DNA of 64,000 nucleotides. It comes from Aegilops tauschii subsp. strangulata (Eukaryota; Streptophyta; Magnoliopsida; Poales; Poaceae). Location: assembly GCF_002575655.3 (NCBI RefSeq), contig NC_053035.3, positions 87,321,322 through 87,385,321 of the forward strand, in the 5' to 3' direction. Numbering within the stretch: the stretch's first letter is position 1; each line of letters begins with the position of its first letter. Below, one piece after another: positions 34,060-46,329 of this stretch. Below the pieces are notes generated by a model. It was given only the letters and a program-made list of their open reading frames with translations. It was not told the DNA's origin and did not search any database. The translations under genes and the position numbers were made by a program.

Positions 34060-35960
34060 AATTGTCATGTTTTTAAAAATAAAATTGTCATGCTATATAG
34101 ACAAGAAGGTGCCATAACCATTATACATTTTTAATGTATGACGGGACCCTCTAGCGCGGCCCATGCAACAGAGGAGGCCATTGTACTTACAATGGAAAGC
34201 TTACGACATTTTGGTTCCTAAAGAAGCATGGCAAAAAGACTAACGACAACTTTTCTAATACTCGCATGGAAAATTTCAGATTTTTTTTTCTATTTCCCTA
34301 AAAGAGCACACATTCATAATATTTTGTAGTGCTCACATGGCAATTTTTGCAATGCTCACATGGCAATTCATGAAAAAAAACTCTATAACACATGACAATT
34401 CTTGAAACACCCCTACTATCTTTACACCATGAAAAAAAATTGTATGACTTTGTGGGAAAAACTAGATAGTGGACCAAGGCAACTTCAAAAAAATTTGGTA
34501 TGCTTTCATGCCATGACAAATTCACTTCCCTATGTTTTCTAAAATGATGGCAATTAATGACATGGAGCAAATCGTAGATTTTATACAATAAATTTGATGA
34601 GCTATGTTCCAAAAAATGAATTTGCGATGGTAGCCACGAGTAAAAATGCCATGGTCAATACATTATTTTTCTATAAATACAATTATTAAAATGTAGTATA
34701 AACCTTAAATTGCCCATGGCAAAAAATTGTAAAGTTTTGCCATGGCCAATTTATAGCTAAAAAGCAAGTAAATTTTCATGTAATGAACAAATATCACGAA
34801 TTCAGATGACATGGCAGAAACATTTTTAGTTTTTTTGCCATGACATGTCTATATATGTATTGCAAAATGTAAGTTGGCATGGCAAAAAAAGACATCGTTT
34901 TTTTTGCCATGGTAGCTATATAGATGTAGAACATCTATGTAAGGTGCCATGCCAAAAACATATTGAAGTTTGCCATGACTATTATATAGATGTAGTACAA
35001 AACTTGAACTGCCCATGAAAAAGGTAACAATTTTTTTTGCCATGTCAAAAAATATAGCTAAAAAACCAAGTAAAATGTCATGTCACGTACATAGTTGGAG
35101 GTGAATAAAACATCATAAGTAGTCAAAGCCAAAAAATCACGACATGGAAAAAATGACAAATGTGTGTAAGAATTACCATCACACTACTTGCCATGATGTT
35201 GAGAAAAAACAAAGTATGGCAATTGTGTAGCATGATATGTACACAAATACGTGCTATCATACTCTTAAAAACAACCCACGTCATGGAAACTAAAGAATTT
35301 TGTTCTTGTAGAAAAGATGGCAAATTTAGGATATTGTCATGGGCACATGAAAAAAATTTAGGAGTTTTGTTCTCTAGACAAATTTAGGATTTTCCATGCT
35401 ACAAACGAGACATTTGCCACATGTTCCATAATTGCCAAGGTATCTATTAAAAATGCCATGGTTAAAAAATAAAAATATAATTTGCCATGGTAGCTAGAAT
35501 GATAAGTACAATTTTTTGCATTTGGCATGGTCCGATTCAAAATAGAATACCTGCATTTGCCTTGGTCTGATTCAAAAAGAATACTTGCATTTTTCCATGG
35601 TCTGATTCAAAAAAGAATACCTGCATTTGCCATGTTAACATGTCGATATATGTTAAGGTGCCATGGTGGTATACTATTTGTTTTAACAATTGCCATGATT
35701 AGACAACACAATTCGTTTCGAGAATTGCCATGGGATACCTATAATTTTGTTTCAAGAATTTGCCGTTATTTAGAAAACAGAATTCGTAAAATTGTTGTGT
35801 CATAGTTACATATTTCCCTAAAATTTGCCATATGATGGGAAACATGATGTTCTGAGTTTGTTGTGCGGCTCATAGAAATTCTTTCAAACTTCTCATGTTA
35901 TAGAGAAAAAAAATCGTTGACGTATGTCATGGACCACTACAAGACATTCTCAAAATATTT
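34060..35960. repeat. Long tract of dispersed GCCATGG / CCATGGCAA words
   Basis: About 1.9 kb of AT-rich DNA in which TTTGCCATGG, ATGGCAAAAA and CCATGACA-type words recur every 20-60 bp in both orientations, often with an A-run beside them. It includes a local tandem of about 40-bp units near 35515-35635 (GCATTTGCC...TGGTCTGATTCAAAA, three to four copies). No coding signal. Same character as 29280-29640. Confidence 0.6.
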
Positions 35961-36340
35961 CCCAAGGTAGATATAGTTCCGTAGCGTACACACTACTAAA
36001 ACGCTTCAAATGCTATTCGCAAAAAAGAAAAAAAAGCTTCAGATGCCATCTTCCTGTCAGACCCCCATGTTAGCGTGCCGCCGATGCCGGTAAGGCGAAC
36101 CTAACCTAACTGAACCAGAATAAACCTAATCAGAGAAAAATGAGAGTATGCTCCCATGCTGACAGTACTACTACGCTTCAGATTGCAATCGACACTAAGA
36201 AAGTGATGAGACAGATGAGGAGAGGAGAGGAGAAGAGAAAGTGCCGCATCCGCCGGCTTAGCTTATTCCATGGAGCTCCATATCCGTTGTCTCTCGGATG
36301 GTTGTTGGGAGGCGGCGGCACGACCTTGCTGGCTACTAGA
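35961..36340. other. Unassigned stretch
   Basis: Mixed sequence without recognised repeat or ORF; possibly old intergenic DNA bordering the hAT-like element. Confidence 0.35.
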
Positions 36341-36452
36341 GAGGGCCAGCCCTGGGGCCCCTCCCCGGCAGATACGTAGGCTATGGCCTATGGCCCAACA
36401 GAAGCACGCAGCGTGTCACGGAGGATGAGCCAACGATCGATTCGTTTCATTC

Positions 36453-36568
36453 AGTACATGCACATAGAAAAAAGGAACTGATTGATCCCTTCTAATTCTT
36501 TCCTAAGGTTAGTACATGCACGTAGAAAAGGAAGGGACTGATTGATCCCTTTCCATTCTATCACGCAC
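36453..36568. repeat. Tandem duplication of about 58 bp
   Basis: Two adjacent copies of the block starting AGTACATGCAC and containing GGGACTGATTGATCCCTT-like sequence, differing at several positions. Confidence 0.75.
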
Positions 36569-36900
36569 GTATTCAGGCAGCGCTTTCCAGTTTCCCAGCG
36601 GCCGCCGCCGCTTGTCTTTTGGCTAATCGCGATTGCACATGGCCCTTCATTTCCCTTTTCCCCAAATCGATTTTTCATTCCTAACTCAGTCAGGTCATCC
36701 GCCGATTTCAATTTCCCGGCGGCCGGCGCAACCTCGCTTTGCTCTCCATCCATCAACAATTCGACCCTTTAAGGTATATCTTATATTCATATTGCGGTTC
36801 CTACTTCCTACTCTCGTAGATGAACAGCCACACATCGGCACTGTTCGACAATTATCAATTGATGTATTTTTTATATTTATTTTCGACATTGTGTCTTATC

Positions 36901-37011
36901 ATGCTGTCCGGAAGAAAGTATCCATCTGGTAGCGATAAAAGGAAAAGGAAGAAAGTTGCGGCTGACTTGTACAATCAAAGTGCGGAGATATCTATGACGA
37001 TGAAACCCTAG
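36901..37011 (+). pseudogene. hAT-like transposase N-terminus
   Basis: Begins MLSGRKYPSGSDKRKRKKVA, the lysine/arginine-rich start typical of plant TTF-type/MYM-type zinc-finger hAT proteins. The frame stops after 36 residues. The upstream in-frame ATG at 36820 is less likely because the conserved start is at 36901. The BED/TTF finger and the DDE core are absent. Confidence 0.6.
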
Positions 37012-37275
37012 AAGCTGAGAAGGCTTTTCAAGTTAAATATTTCTTTTGTTTTGGTTGATATGGTGATCACTTCTTTGAAAGGTAGATTTAAAGAACTCAT
37101 GGTGATTAAAGATATACATATTCGGATCATTATTGAGCTCGGGCACCGTGAAGTCATTGCATGATATTGAACTTGAAGAGTCTTGCACAAAATTTGCAGA
37201 AACTTTCTCTCTTGATGGTTCATGAGATGTTGAGATATATGATCTTACTTTGAATCAAAAATTATAAGATTAACT

Positions 37276-37551
37276 TTGCCAGATGATGCAATGTTTGCAA
37301 TGGAGATTTTCGAGCATGTCCAAGAAGTTGATTGTTATCCTAATATCTTCATTGCCTACCGCATCTTATTTACTATGACTGTGACCAGCTTACAAATTGA
37401 AATTACCGAAGAACTATCTGAGGTAAACAATGGTTCAGAGAGGTTAAATGGTCTGGCAACATTATGCATCGAGAAGAAATCAATGGATGATATTGTCATT
37501 GACCCCATCATACTTGACTTTGCATCGAGGATTGTTAGAAGAAAATTTTAA
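37276..37551 (+). pseudogene. hAT dimerisation-domain remnant
   Basis: C-terminal end of a hAT-like transposase: CYPNIFIAYRILFTMTVTS, then SERLNGLATLCIEKKSMDDI and DPIILDFASRIVRRKF at the stop. This matches the dimerisation region of ZMYM1-like plant hAT proteins, including the conserved RLNGLATLCIEK block. The segment between (AERSFSKL-type) is altered. Confidence 0.75.
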
Positions 37552-37719
37552 GGTAATATGTATAAATTATTTTATATGCATACTGATTTAGATGCATTTG
37601 AGTGTTATGGATAAATATTTCATATATAGGTATATTCATTTTTATTGTTATGGCATCCATATTAAGGGTCCCGAATTTTAGTCTCGCCCCGGGCCCCCAA
37701 AATCTCAGGACCGGCCTTG

Positions 37720-38040
37720 GGACGACGCGAGGCTGAGCGGGATGAGCTCGGGGAAGAGCTCGGGCGCGCAGGCGAGGAGGCTGAGCCAGTCCGTCTCGGT
37801 ATGGAGGGCGAGCTCATAGTCGGAGAACTGGTGTGGGTCGTCCGGGTGCTTCATCCGCGCGTTGAGGTTTTCCCGGAGGCAGCGCTCAAACCCCAGCAAT
37901 AGCCGCTTGGCCGGTCGGGGGTCCAGCATGCTGAGGCCGTCGGTCGCCACATGCTGCTCCTCCTGCTCCGCCCGCTTGCGCTTCTGCGAGGGTGAGGCGG
38001 CCTCGACGGTCAGCGGCGGCCGGCAGGTGCGCGCCAGCAA
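37720..38040 (-). pseudogene. Gene fragment resembling beta-catenin-like protein 1 (CTNNBL1), first exon
   Basis: Minus-strand frame: SQKRKRAEQEEQ, then LDPRPAKRLLLGFERCLREN, NARMKHPDDPHQFSDYELAL, TDWLSLLACAPELFPELIPL and SLASS. This follows the N-terminal pattern of plant CTNNBL1/NAP proteins as I recall it: an R-x-x-K-x-L-x-L-x-F-E-x-x-L-R-E-N-L-x-A-R core, then K-x-P, F-x-D-x-E and LAxAPELxPxL. CTNNBL1 is an ARM-repeat protein of the spliceosomal Prp19 complex. The fragment ends exactly where the hAT-like end begins (37719/37720); no further exon is seen. The frame is open, but nothing downstream encodes the ARM repeats, so I treat it as a truncated or captured fragment. Confidence 0.6.
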
Positions 38041-38715
38041 GCGGGACGGCCTCGGCGATGCGCCCGAGCGTGCGTTTCCTTGTTGTGTGTGTGTGTGTTT
38101 TTTGTTTGTGTGGCGAATGAGGCGTGAGGGAGAGAGCTATACAAATCAGATGGTACATGCAGTCCGACTTGTCCCAGTGGAACGGTTCGTCAATTCCTGT
38201 CATGCAACGCCATGCGCCGTTACGCTGCTATACCGGCTAAGGCCTGTATATCAACTATCCACACTTTTAAACCCACTTTGTATTTCCATGATCAATTAAT
38301 ATCACCTGCATGTGGGCGTTGTACCACCGGTCCACGTACCAGGAGCAAGCGAGAGCTCGTGTGTACTATCGCCGCTCTCGCTCGGGAGTACATGGCTAAT
38401 ACCAATAGGGCAGATTTTTAGTAGTTCTACAGTTCAATGAAATTTCTATACAGCTAATACAAAAATAGCATATCTCGAGAACACTTCCTACCAAACCATT
38501 ACAAAGATTTCAAGCGAGATCATTGGGCTTTAATTTTACCAACACAATAAATCTGACCATATAAATATCTGCATTGGAATTTATGTCAAACATATGTATA
38601 CAACCATAGTGACATGATATTAGTGGTTAGTGGGTGGTTTGGTGTTGAAATGAAAAATGTAACCCAAATATTATATAAAGGCATGGTTTGGGCGCATCGT
38701 TGGGTAGGCAAAATA
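38041..38715. other. Unassigned sequence left of the CACTA end
   Basis: A short (GT)n at about 38084-38100 and otherwise unremarkable sequence. The 38041-38110 part could be 5' flank of the CTNNBL1-like fragment. ATA at 38713-38715 would be the 3-bp CACTA target duplication. Confidence 0.4.
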
Positions 38716-38935
38716 CACTAGTGCAGAACCGGGCTATAGCACCGGTTCGTAAAGCCCTTTAGTGCCGGTTCTGCAACCGGCACTAAAGGATGGGGACTAA
38801 AGGTCCCCCTTAGTCCCTACCCTTTAGTACCGGTTCAGCACGAACCGCCGCTAAAGGGCCACCACGTGGCACGAGCCAGCGCCTGGGGCGGGGAGACCTT
38901 TAGTACCGGCTGGTAACACCAACCGGTACTATAGG
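38716..38935 (-). repeat. CACTA terminal inverted repeat and subterminal repeats
   Basis: Begins at the CACTA terminus and holds several CCCTTTAGTGCCGGTT / ACCGGCACTAAAGG pairs in both orientations, the usual transposase-binding subterminal array of these elements. Confidence 0.88.
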
Positions 38936-39092
38936 TTTAGGGGGTTTTGGGTTCATGATTTCTTTTTTCTTTAATTTTATGTTTTTCATTTAATTCTTTT
39001 TTCATTTGCTGGTATTTTATGATACTACATATTGTATATACATACATATATATATATATATATACATATATGATCGGTTCTACGAGAAATTC

Positions 39093-39102
<10 letters not shown>

Positions 39103-39167
<65 letters not shown>
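39103..39167. repeat. (TA)n microsatellite, 65 bp
   Basis: About 32 TA units, with a shorter run at 39047-39064. It lies in the 3' flank of the CACTA second gene. Ile-Tyr repeat frames here are artefacts. Confidence 0.95.
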
Positions 39168-39169
<2 letters not shown>

Positions 39170-39249
39170 TCGAATGTCTCGCACCACCATTCACACATAC
39201 ACATGTATGCATACAATTTGTTATATACAATTTCTCATACATGGCGGCA

Positions 39250-39378
39250 TTACCGCGGTAGCGGGTAATGGTATTCTCCTTTGGGATCAATGACCTGGTC
39301 GAGCAAAAATCCTGCTATTTCCTCTTGAATTGCCGCTACGCGATCCGTTGGTAGGAGCTTATCCCGCACCTCATTGAA
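39250..39378 (-). pseudogene. C-terminal exon of the CACTA second gene (Ulp1-like)
   Basis: After an AG acceptor (TTTTAAAAG) the minus strand reads FNEVRDKLLPTDRVAAIQEE, IAGFLLDQVIDPKGEYHYPL, PR and a TAA stop at 39250-39252. The pattern fits the C-terminus of the Ulp1-like protein of Triticeae CACTA elements. It is separated from the preceding exons at 46669-47691 by the Angela insertion. Confidence 0.7.
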
Positions 39379-39402
39379 CTTTTAAAAAGGAGATCAATAT
39401 GC

Positions 39403-41150
39403 TGTTGGGGAACGTAGCAATAATTCAAAATTTTCCTACGTGTCACCAAGATCAATCTAGGAGATGCTAGCAACGAGAGAGAGGGAGTGCATCTTCATAC
39501 CCTTGAAGATCGCTAAGCGGAAGCGTTACAAGAACGCGGTTGATGGAGTCGTATTCGCAGCGATTCAAATCGCGAAAGATCCGATCTAGCCGCGAACGGA
39601 CCGCGCCTCCGCGTTAAACACACGTACAGCCCGGGGACGTCTCCTCCTTCTTGATCCAGCAAGGGGAGAGGAGAAGTTGAGGAAGAACTCCAGCAGCACG
39701 ACGGCGTGGTGGCAATGGAGCTCGTGGTTCTCCGGCAGAGCTTCGCTAAGCACTACGGAGGAGGAGGAGGTGTATGAGGAGGGAGGGCTGCGCCAGGGAA
39801 GAGGTGCGGCTGCCCTCCCACCCGTCCACTATATATAGGGGCAAGGGGAGAGGGGGAGGCGCCCTAGGGTTTCCCCTAGGGGGCGGCGGCCAAGCAGATT
39901 GGATCTCCCTAGGGAAAATCCTAGGGAGACTTGCCCCCCAAGCCAAGCAGGTGGAGGCTTGCCTCCCAAGCCAGGTGGAGGCGCCCCACCTCCCCAAGTA
40001 ACATGGGAAAGGGTGTGGGGGCGCACCACCCCTTAGTGGGCTGGTTTTCCCCTTCCCCTTTGGCCCATGAGGCCCTCCAACACTTGCCGGGGCTCCCGAA
40101 ACACCTTTCGGTCATGCTGGCCATAGCCTGCTACCCCCGGAACACTTCCGGACTCCAATACCCTTCGTCCAATATATCGATCTTCACCGCCGGACCATTC
40201 CGGAACTCCTCGTGATGTCCGGGATCTCATCCGGGACTCCGAACAACCTTCGGTAACCACATACTATTTCCCATAACAACTCTAGCGTCACCGAACCTTA
40301 AGTGTGTAGACCCTACGGGTTCGGGAACCATGCAGACATGACCGAGACACCTCTCCGGCCAATAACCAATAGCGGGATCTGGATACCCATATTGGCTCCC
40401 ACATGTTCCACGATGATCTCATCGGATGAACCACGATGTCGGGGATTCAATCAATCCCGTATACAATTCCCTTTGTCTATCGGCATGTTACTTGCCCGAG
40501 ATTCGATCGTCGGTATCCCAATACCTCGTTCAATCTTGTTACCGGCAAGTCTCTTTACTCGTTCCGTAACGCATGATCCCGTGGCTAACTCATTAGTCAC
40601 ATTGAGCTCATTATGATGATGCATTACCGAGTGGGCCCAGAGATACCTCTCCGTCATACGGAGTGACAAATCCCAATCTCGATTCATGCCAACCCAACAG
40701 ACACTTTCGGAGATACCTGTAGTGTACCTTTATAGCCACCCAGTTATGTTGTGACGTTTGGTACACCCAAAGCATTCCTACGGTATCCGGGAGTTGCACA
40801 ATCTCATGGTCTAAGGAAATGATACTTGACATTAGAAAAGCTCTTAGCAAACGAACTACATGATCTTGTGCTATGCTTAGGGTTGGGTCTTGTCCATCAC
40901 ATCATTCTCCTAATGATGTGATCCCGTTATCAATGACATCCAATGTCCATTGTCAGGAAACCATAACCATCTATTGATCAACGAGCTAGTCAACTAGAGG
41001 CTTACTAGGGACATGTTGTGGTCTATGTATTCACACATGTATTACGGTTTCCAGTTAATACAATTATAGCATGAACAATAGACAATTATCATGAACAAGG
41101 AAATACAATAATAACCATTTTATTATTGCCTCTAGGGCATATTTCCAACA
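39403..41150 (-). repeat. 3' LTR of the nested Angela-type element
   Basis: Plus strand TGTTGGGGAACGTAGCAATA to GGGCATATTTCCAACA, 1748 bp. On the minus strand a TATATATAG motif lies near 39828-39837. The shared part with 46330-46558 differs at only a handful of sites. Confidence 0.93.
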
Positions 41151-41949
41151 GTCTCCCACTTGCACTAGAGTCAATAATCTAGTTCACATCACCATGTGAT
41201 TAACACTCAAAGTTCACATCGCCATGTGACTAATACCCAAGAGTTTACTAGAGTCGATAATCTAGTCCACATCACCATGTGATTAACACTCAATGAGTTC
41301 TAGGGTTTGATCATGTTATGCTTACAAGAGAGGTTTTAGTCAAAGGGTCTGAACCTTCCAGATCCGTGTGTGCTTTACAAATCTCTATGTCATCTTGTAG
41401 ATGCAGCTACCACGCGCTACTTGGAGCTATTCCAAATAACTGCTCTACTATACGAATCCGGTTTACTACTCAGAGTCATCCGGATTAGTGTCAAAGTTTG
41501 CATCGACGTAACCCTTTACGACGAACTGTTTTACCACCTCCATAATCGAGAAAATTCCTTAGTCCACTAGTTACTAAGGATAAGTTCGACCACTGTCATG
41601 TGATCCATTCCTGGATCACTCTTATACCCCTTGACTGACTCATGGCAAGGCACACTTCAGGTGCGGTACACAGCATAGCATACTGTAGAGCCTACGTCTA
41701 AAGCATAGGGGACGACCTTCGTCCTTTCTCTCTCTTCTGCCGTGGTCAAGTCTTGAGTCTTACTCAATACTCACACCTTGTAACACAGCCAAGAACTCCT
41801 TTGCTGATCTATTTTGAACTCCTTCAAAATCTTGTCATGGTATGTATTCATTTGAAAGTACTATTAAGCGTTTTTGATCTATCCTCATAGATCGTGATGC
41901 TCAATGTTCAAGTAGCTTAATCCAGGTTTTCCATTGAAAAACACTTTTC

Positions 41950-44900
41950 GAATAACCCTGTATGCTTTCCAAAAATTCTACATCATTTCTGATCAACAAT
42001 ATGTTAACAACATATACTCATCAAAAATCTATAGTGCTCCCACTCACTCCGTTGGAAATACAAGTTTCTCATAAACTTTGTAAACCCAAAATCTTTGATC
42101 ATCTCATCAAAGCGTACATTCCAACTCAAGATGCTTACTCCGGTCCTTAGAAGGATTGCTGGAGCTTTGCATACTTGTTAGCATCTTTCAAGATTGACAA
42201 AACCTTCTGGTTGTATCACATACAACCTTTCCTCAAGAAAATCGTCGAGGAAACAATGTTTTGACATCCTATATGCAAGATTTCATAAATAATGCAGTAA
42301 CTGCTAATATAATTCCAACAGACTCTTAGCATCGCTACGAGTGAGAAAGTCTCATCGCAGTCAACTCCTTGAACTTGTCGGAAAACATCTTAACGACAAG
42401 TCGCGCTTTCTTAATGGTGACACTTACCATCATTGTCCGTCTTCCTTTTAAAATCCATCTGCACCCAACAGCCTTCCGACCATCAAGTAGTTCTTCCAAA
42501 GTCTATACTTTGTTTTATACATGGATCCTCTCTCGGATTTTATGGCCTCGAGCCATTCGTCGGAATCCGAGACCATCATCGCTTCTCCATAGCTCGTAGG
42601 TTCATTGTTGTCTAGCAACATGACTTCCAAGACAGGATTACGTACCACTCTGAAGTAGCATGCATCCTTGTCGTCCTACGAGGTTTGGTAGTGATTTGAT
42701 CCGAAGTTTCATGATCACTATCATAAGCTTCCACTTCAATTGGTGTAGGTGCCACAGGAACAACTTCCTGTGCCCTGCTACACACTAGTTGAAGTCATGG
42801 TTCAATAACCTCATCAAGTCTCCACCATCATCCCACTCAATTCTTTCGAGAGAAACTTTTCCTCGAGAAAGGACCCATTTCTAGAAACAATCGCTTTTGC
42901 TTCCAGATCTGAAATAGGAGGTATACCCAACTGTTTTGGGTATTCTATGAAGATGCATTTATCCGCTTTGGGTTCGAGCTTATCAGCCTGAAACTTTTTC
43001 ACATAAGCGTCGCAGCCCCAAACTTTTAAGAAACGACAGCTTAGGTTTCTCTAAACCATAGTTCATACGGTGTCGTCTCAACGGAATTGCATGGTGCCCT
43101 ATTTAAAGTGAATGTGGTTGTCTCTAATGCCTAACCCATAAACGATAGTGGTAATTCGATAAGAGACATCATGGTATGCACCATATCCAATAGGGTGCAG
43201 TTATGATGTTCGGACACACCATCACACTATGGTGTTCCAGGTGGTATTAGTTGTGAAACAATTTCCACGATGTCTGAATTGTGTGCCAAACTCGTAACTC
43301 AGATATTCACCCCTATGATCATATCACAGACATTTTATCCTCTTGTCACGACGATCTTCAACTTCACTCTGAAATTACTTGAACCTTTCAATAATTCAAA
43401 CTTGTGTTTCATCAAGTAAATATTCTCAGCATCTACACAAATCATCTGTGAAGTAAGAACATAACAATATCCACTGCGTGCCTCAGCACTCATTGGACTC
43501 ACACATCAAAATGTATTACTTCCAACGAGTTGCTTTCTTGTTCCATCTTACTGAAAATGAGGCCTTTCAATCATCTTGCCCATGTGTTATGATTTGCATG
43601 TCTCAAGTGATTCAAAATCAAGTGAGTCCAAACGATCCATCTGTATGGACTTTCTTCATGCATATATACTAATAGACATGGTTCGCATGTCTCAATCTTT
43701 TCAAAAACGAGTGAGTCCAAAGATCCATCAACATGGAGCTTCTTCATGTGTTTTATACCAATATGACTCAAGTGGCAGTGCCACAAGTATGTGGTACTAT
43801 CATTACTATCTTATATCTTTTGGCATGAACATGTGTATCACTACGATCGAGATTCAATAAACCATTCATTTTAGGTGCAAGACCATTGAAGGTATTATTC
43901 AAATAGACAGAGTAACCATTATTCTCCTTAAATGAATAACCGTATTGCGATAAACATAATCCAATCATGTCTATGCTCAACGCAAACACCAAATAACAAT
44001 TATATAGGTTTAACACCAATCTTGATGGTAGAGGGAGCATGCGATGCTTGATCACATCAACCTTAGAAACACTTCCAACACATATCGTCATCTCACCTTT
44101 AGCTAGTCTCCGTTTATTCCGTAGCCTTTTATTTCGAGTTACCAGCACTTAGCAACCGAACTGGTATCTAATACCCTGGTGCTACTAGGAGTACTAGTAA
44201 AGTACACATTAATATAATGCATATCCAATATACTTCTGTCGACCTTGCCTACCTTCTCATCTACCAAGTATCTAGGGTAGTTCTGCTTCAGTGACCGTTC
44301 CCCTCATTACAGAAGCACTTAGTCTCGGGTTTGGGTTCAACCTTGGGTTTCTTCACTAGAGCAGCAACTGATTTGCCGTTTCATGAAGTATCCCTTCTTT
44401 CCCTTGCCCTTCTTGAAACTAGTGGTTTTACTAACCATCAACAATTGATGCTCCTACTTGATTTCTACTTTCGTGGTGTCAAACATCGCGAATAGCTCAA
44501 GGATCATCATATCTATCCCTGATTTGTTATAGTTCATCACGAAGCTCTAGTAGCTTGGTGGTAGTGACTTTGGAGAACCATCACTATCTCATCTGGAAGA
44601 TTAACTCCCACTCGATTCAAGCGATTGTAGTACTCAGACAATCTGAGCAGATGCTCAATGGTTGAGCTTTTCTCCCTTAGTTTGCAGGCTTAAGAAACTT
44701 GTCAGAGGTCTCATACCTCTTGACGTGGGCACGAGCCTAAAATCCCAATTTCAGCTCTTGGAACATCTCATATGTTCCGCGACGTTTCAAAATGTCTTCG
44801 GTGCCTCAATTCTAAACCGTTCAACATTACGCACTGAACTATCACGTAGTCATCAAAACGTGTATGTCAGATGTTCGCAACATTCACAAACGACGCTCGA

Positions 44901-45060
44901 GGTTCAGCACACCGAGCGGTGCATTAAGGACATAAGCCTTCTGTGTAGCAATGAGGACAATTCTCAGCTTACGGACCCAGTCCGCATAATTGCTACTATC
45001 AACTTTCAACTAAATTTTCTCTAGGAAAATATCTTTAGTAGAACTATAGCGTAAGCTACG
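41950..45060 (-). pseudogene. Degenerate Angela gag-pol
   Basis: Fragments appear in Angela order on the minus strand: gag start near 45020-44880 (SSNYADWVRKLRIVLIAT), protease region near 44110-43780 (LAKGEMTICVGSVSKVDVI), GAG-pre-integrase near 43786 (WHCHLSHIGIKHMKKLHVDG), late integrase region near 43000-42810 (DKLEPKADKCIFIEYPKQ), RT start near 42620-42560 (SYGEAMMVSDSDEWLEAIKS) and later RT traces near 42360-42200. Frames change many times, stops abound, and the YVDD and RNase H regions are not clearly found. Not functional. Confidence 0.8.
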
Positions 45061-46315
45061 ACATAATTTGCAAAGACCTTTTGACTATGTTCATGATAAT
45101 TAAGTTCATCTAATCAAATTATTTAATGAACTCCCACTTAGATAGACATCCCTCTAGTCATCTAAGTGATACATGATCCGAGTCAACTTGGCCGTGTCCG
45201 ATCATCACGTGAGACGGACTAGTCATCATCGGTGAACATCTCCATGTTGATCGTATCTACTATACGACTCATGTTCGACCTTTCGGTCTCTTGTGTTCCG
45301 AGGCCAGGTCTGTACATGCTAGGCTCGTCAAGTCAACCTAAGTGTTTCGCATGTGTAAATCTGGCTTACACCCGTTGTATGCGAACGTTAGAATCTATCA
45401 CACCTGATCATCACGTGGTGCTTCGAAACAACGAACCTTCGCAACGGTGCACAGTTAGGGGGAACACATCTCTTGAAATTTTAGCGAGGGATCATCTTAT
45501 TTATGCTACCATCGTTCTAAGCAAATAAGATGTAAACATGACAAACATCACATGCAAATCATAAAGTGACATGATATGGCCAATATCATCTTGCGCCTTT
45601 TGATCTCCATCTTCGAGGCGCGACATGATCACCTTCGTCACCGGCATGACACCATGATCTCCATCATCGTGTCTTCATGAAGTTGTCTCGCCAACTATTA
45701 CTTCTACTACTGTGGCTAACGGTTAGCAATATAATAAAGTAATTACATGGCGTTTTTCATTGACACGCAGGTCATACAATAAATTAAGACAACTCCTATG
45801 GCTCCTGCCGGTTGTCATACTCATCGACATGCAAGTCATGTTCCTATTACAAGAACATGATCAATCTCATACATCACATATATATAATTCATCACATCCT
45901 TTTGGCCAAATCACATCACATAGCATGCCCTGCAAAAACAAGTTAGACTTCCTCTAATTGTTGTTGCATGTTTTACGTGGCTGCTATGGGTTTCTAGCAA
46001 GAACGTTTCTTACCTACGCAAAAGCCACAACGGTGATATGCCAATTGCTATTTACCCTTCATAAGGACCCTCTTCATCGAATCCGATCCGACTAAAGTGG
46101 GAGAGACAGACACCCGCTAGCCACCTTATGTCTCAAGTGCATGTCAGTCGGTGGAACCTGTCTCACGTAAGAGTACGTGTAAGGTCGGTCCGGGCCGCTT
46201 CATCCCACAATGCCGCCGAATCAAGATAAGACTAGTAACGGCAAGCAAATTGACCAAATCATCACCCACAACTACTTTGTGTTCTACTCGTGCATAGAAT
46301 CTACGCATAGACCTA

Positions 46316-46329
46316 GCTCATGATGCCAC
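46316..46329 (-). promoter_or_regulatory. Primer-binding site of the nested Angela element
   Basis: The minus strand reads GTGGCATCATGAGC next to the LTR, the usual variant PBS of BARE/Angela elements (tRNA-iMet type). Confidence 0.7.

Larger units (their letters stand above)
36341..37719 (+). mobile_element. Internally deleted hAT-like transposon
   Basis: Left end region GAGGGCCAGCCCTGGGGCCC and right end (reversed) CAAGGCCGGTCCTGAGATTT resemble the inverted CAGGGCCGGTCCTG-type ends of plant hAT elements. The interior holds the two extremities of a transposase-like gene (36901-37011 and 37276-37551) with the middle missing. A 5' exon-like GC-rich leader at 36590-36770 ends in AAG|GTATAT. 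No 8-bp target duplication is evident, so the exact left border is uncertain. Confidence 0.6.

Noticed and set aside
39019..39293. Frames with Ile-Tyr repeats
   Set aside because: Pure translation of a (TA)n microsatellite.
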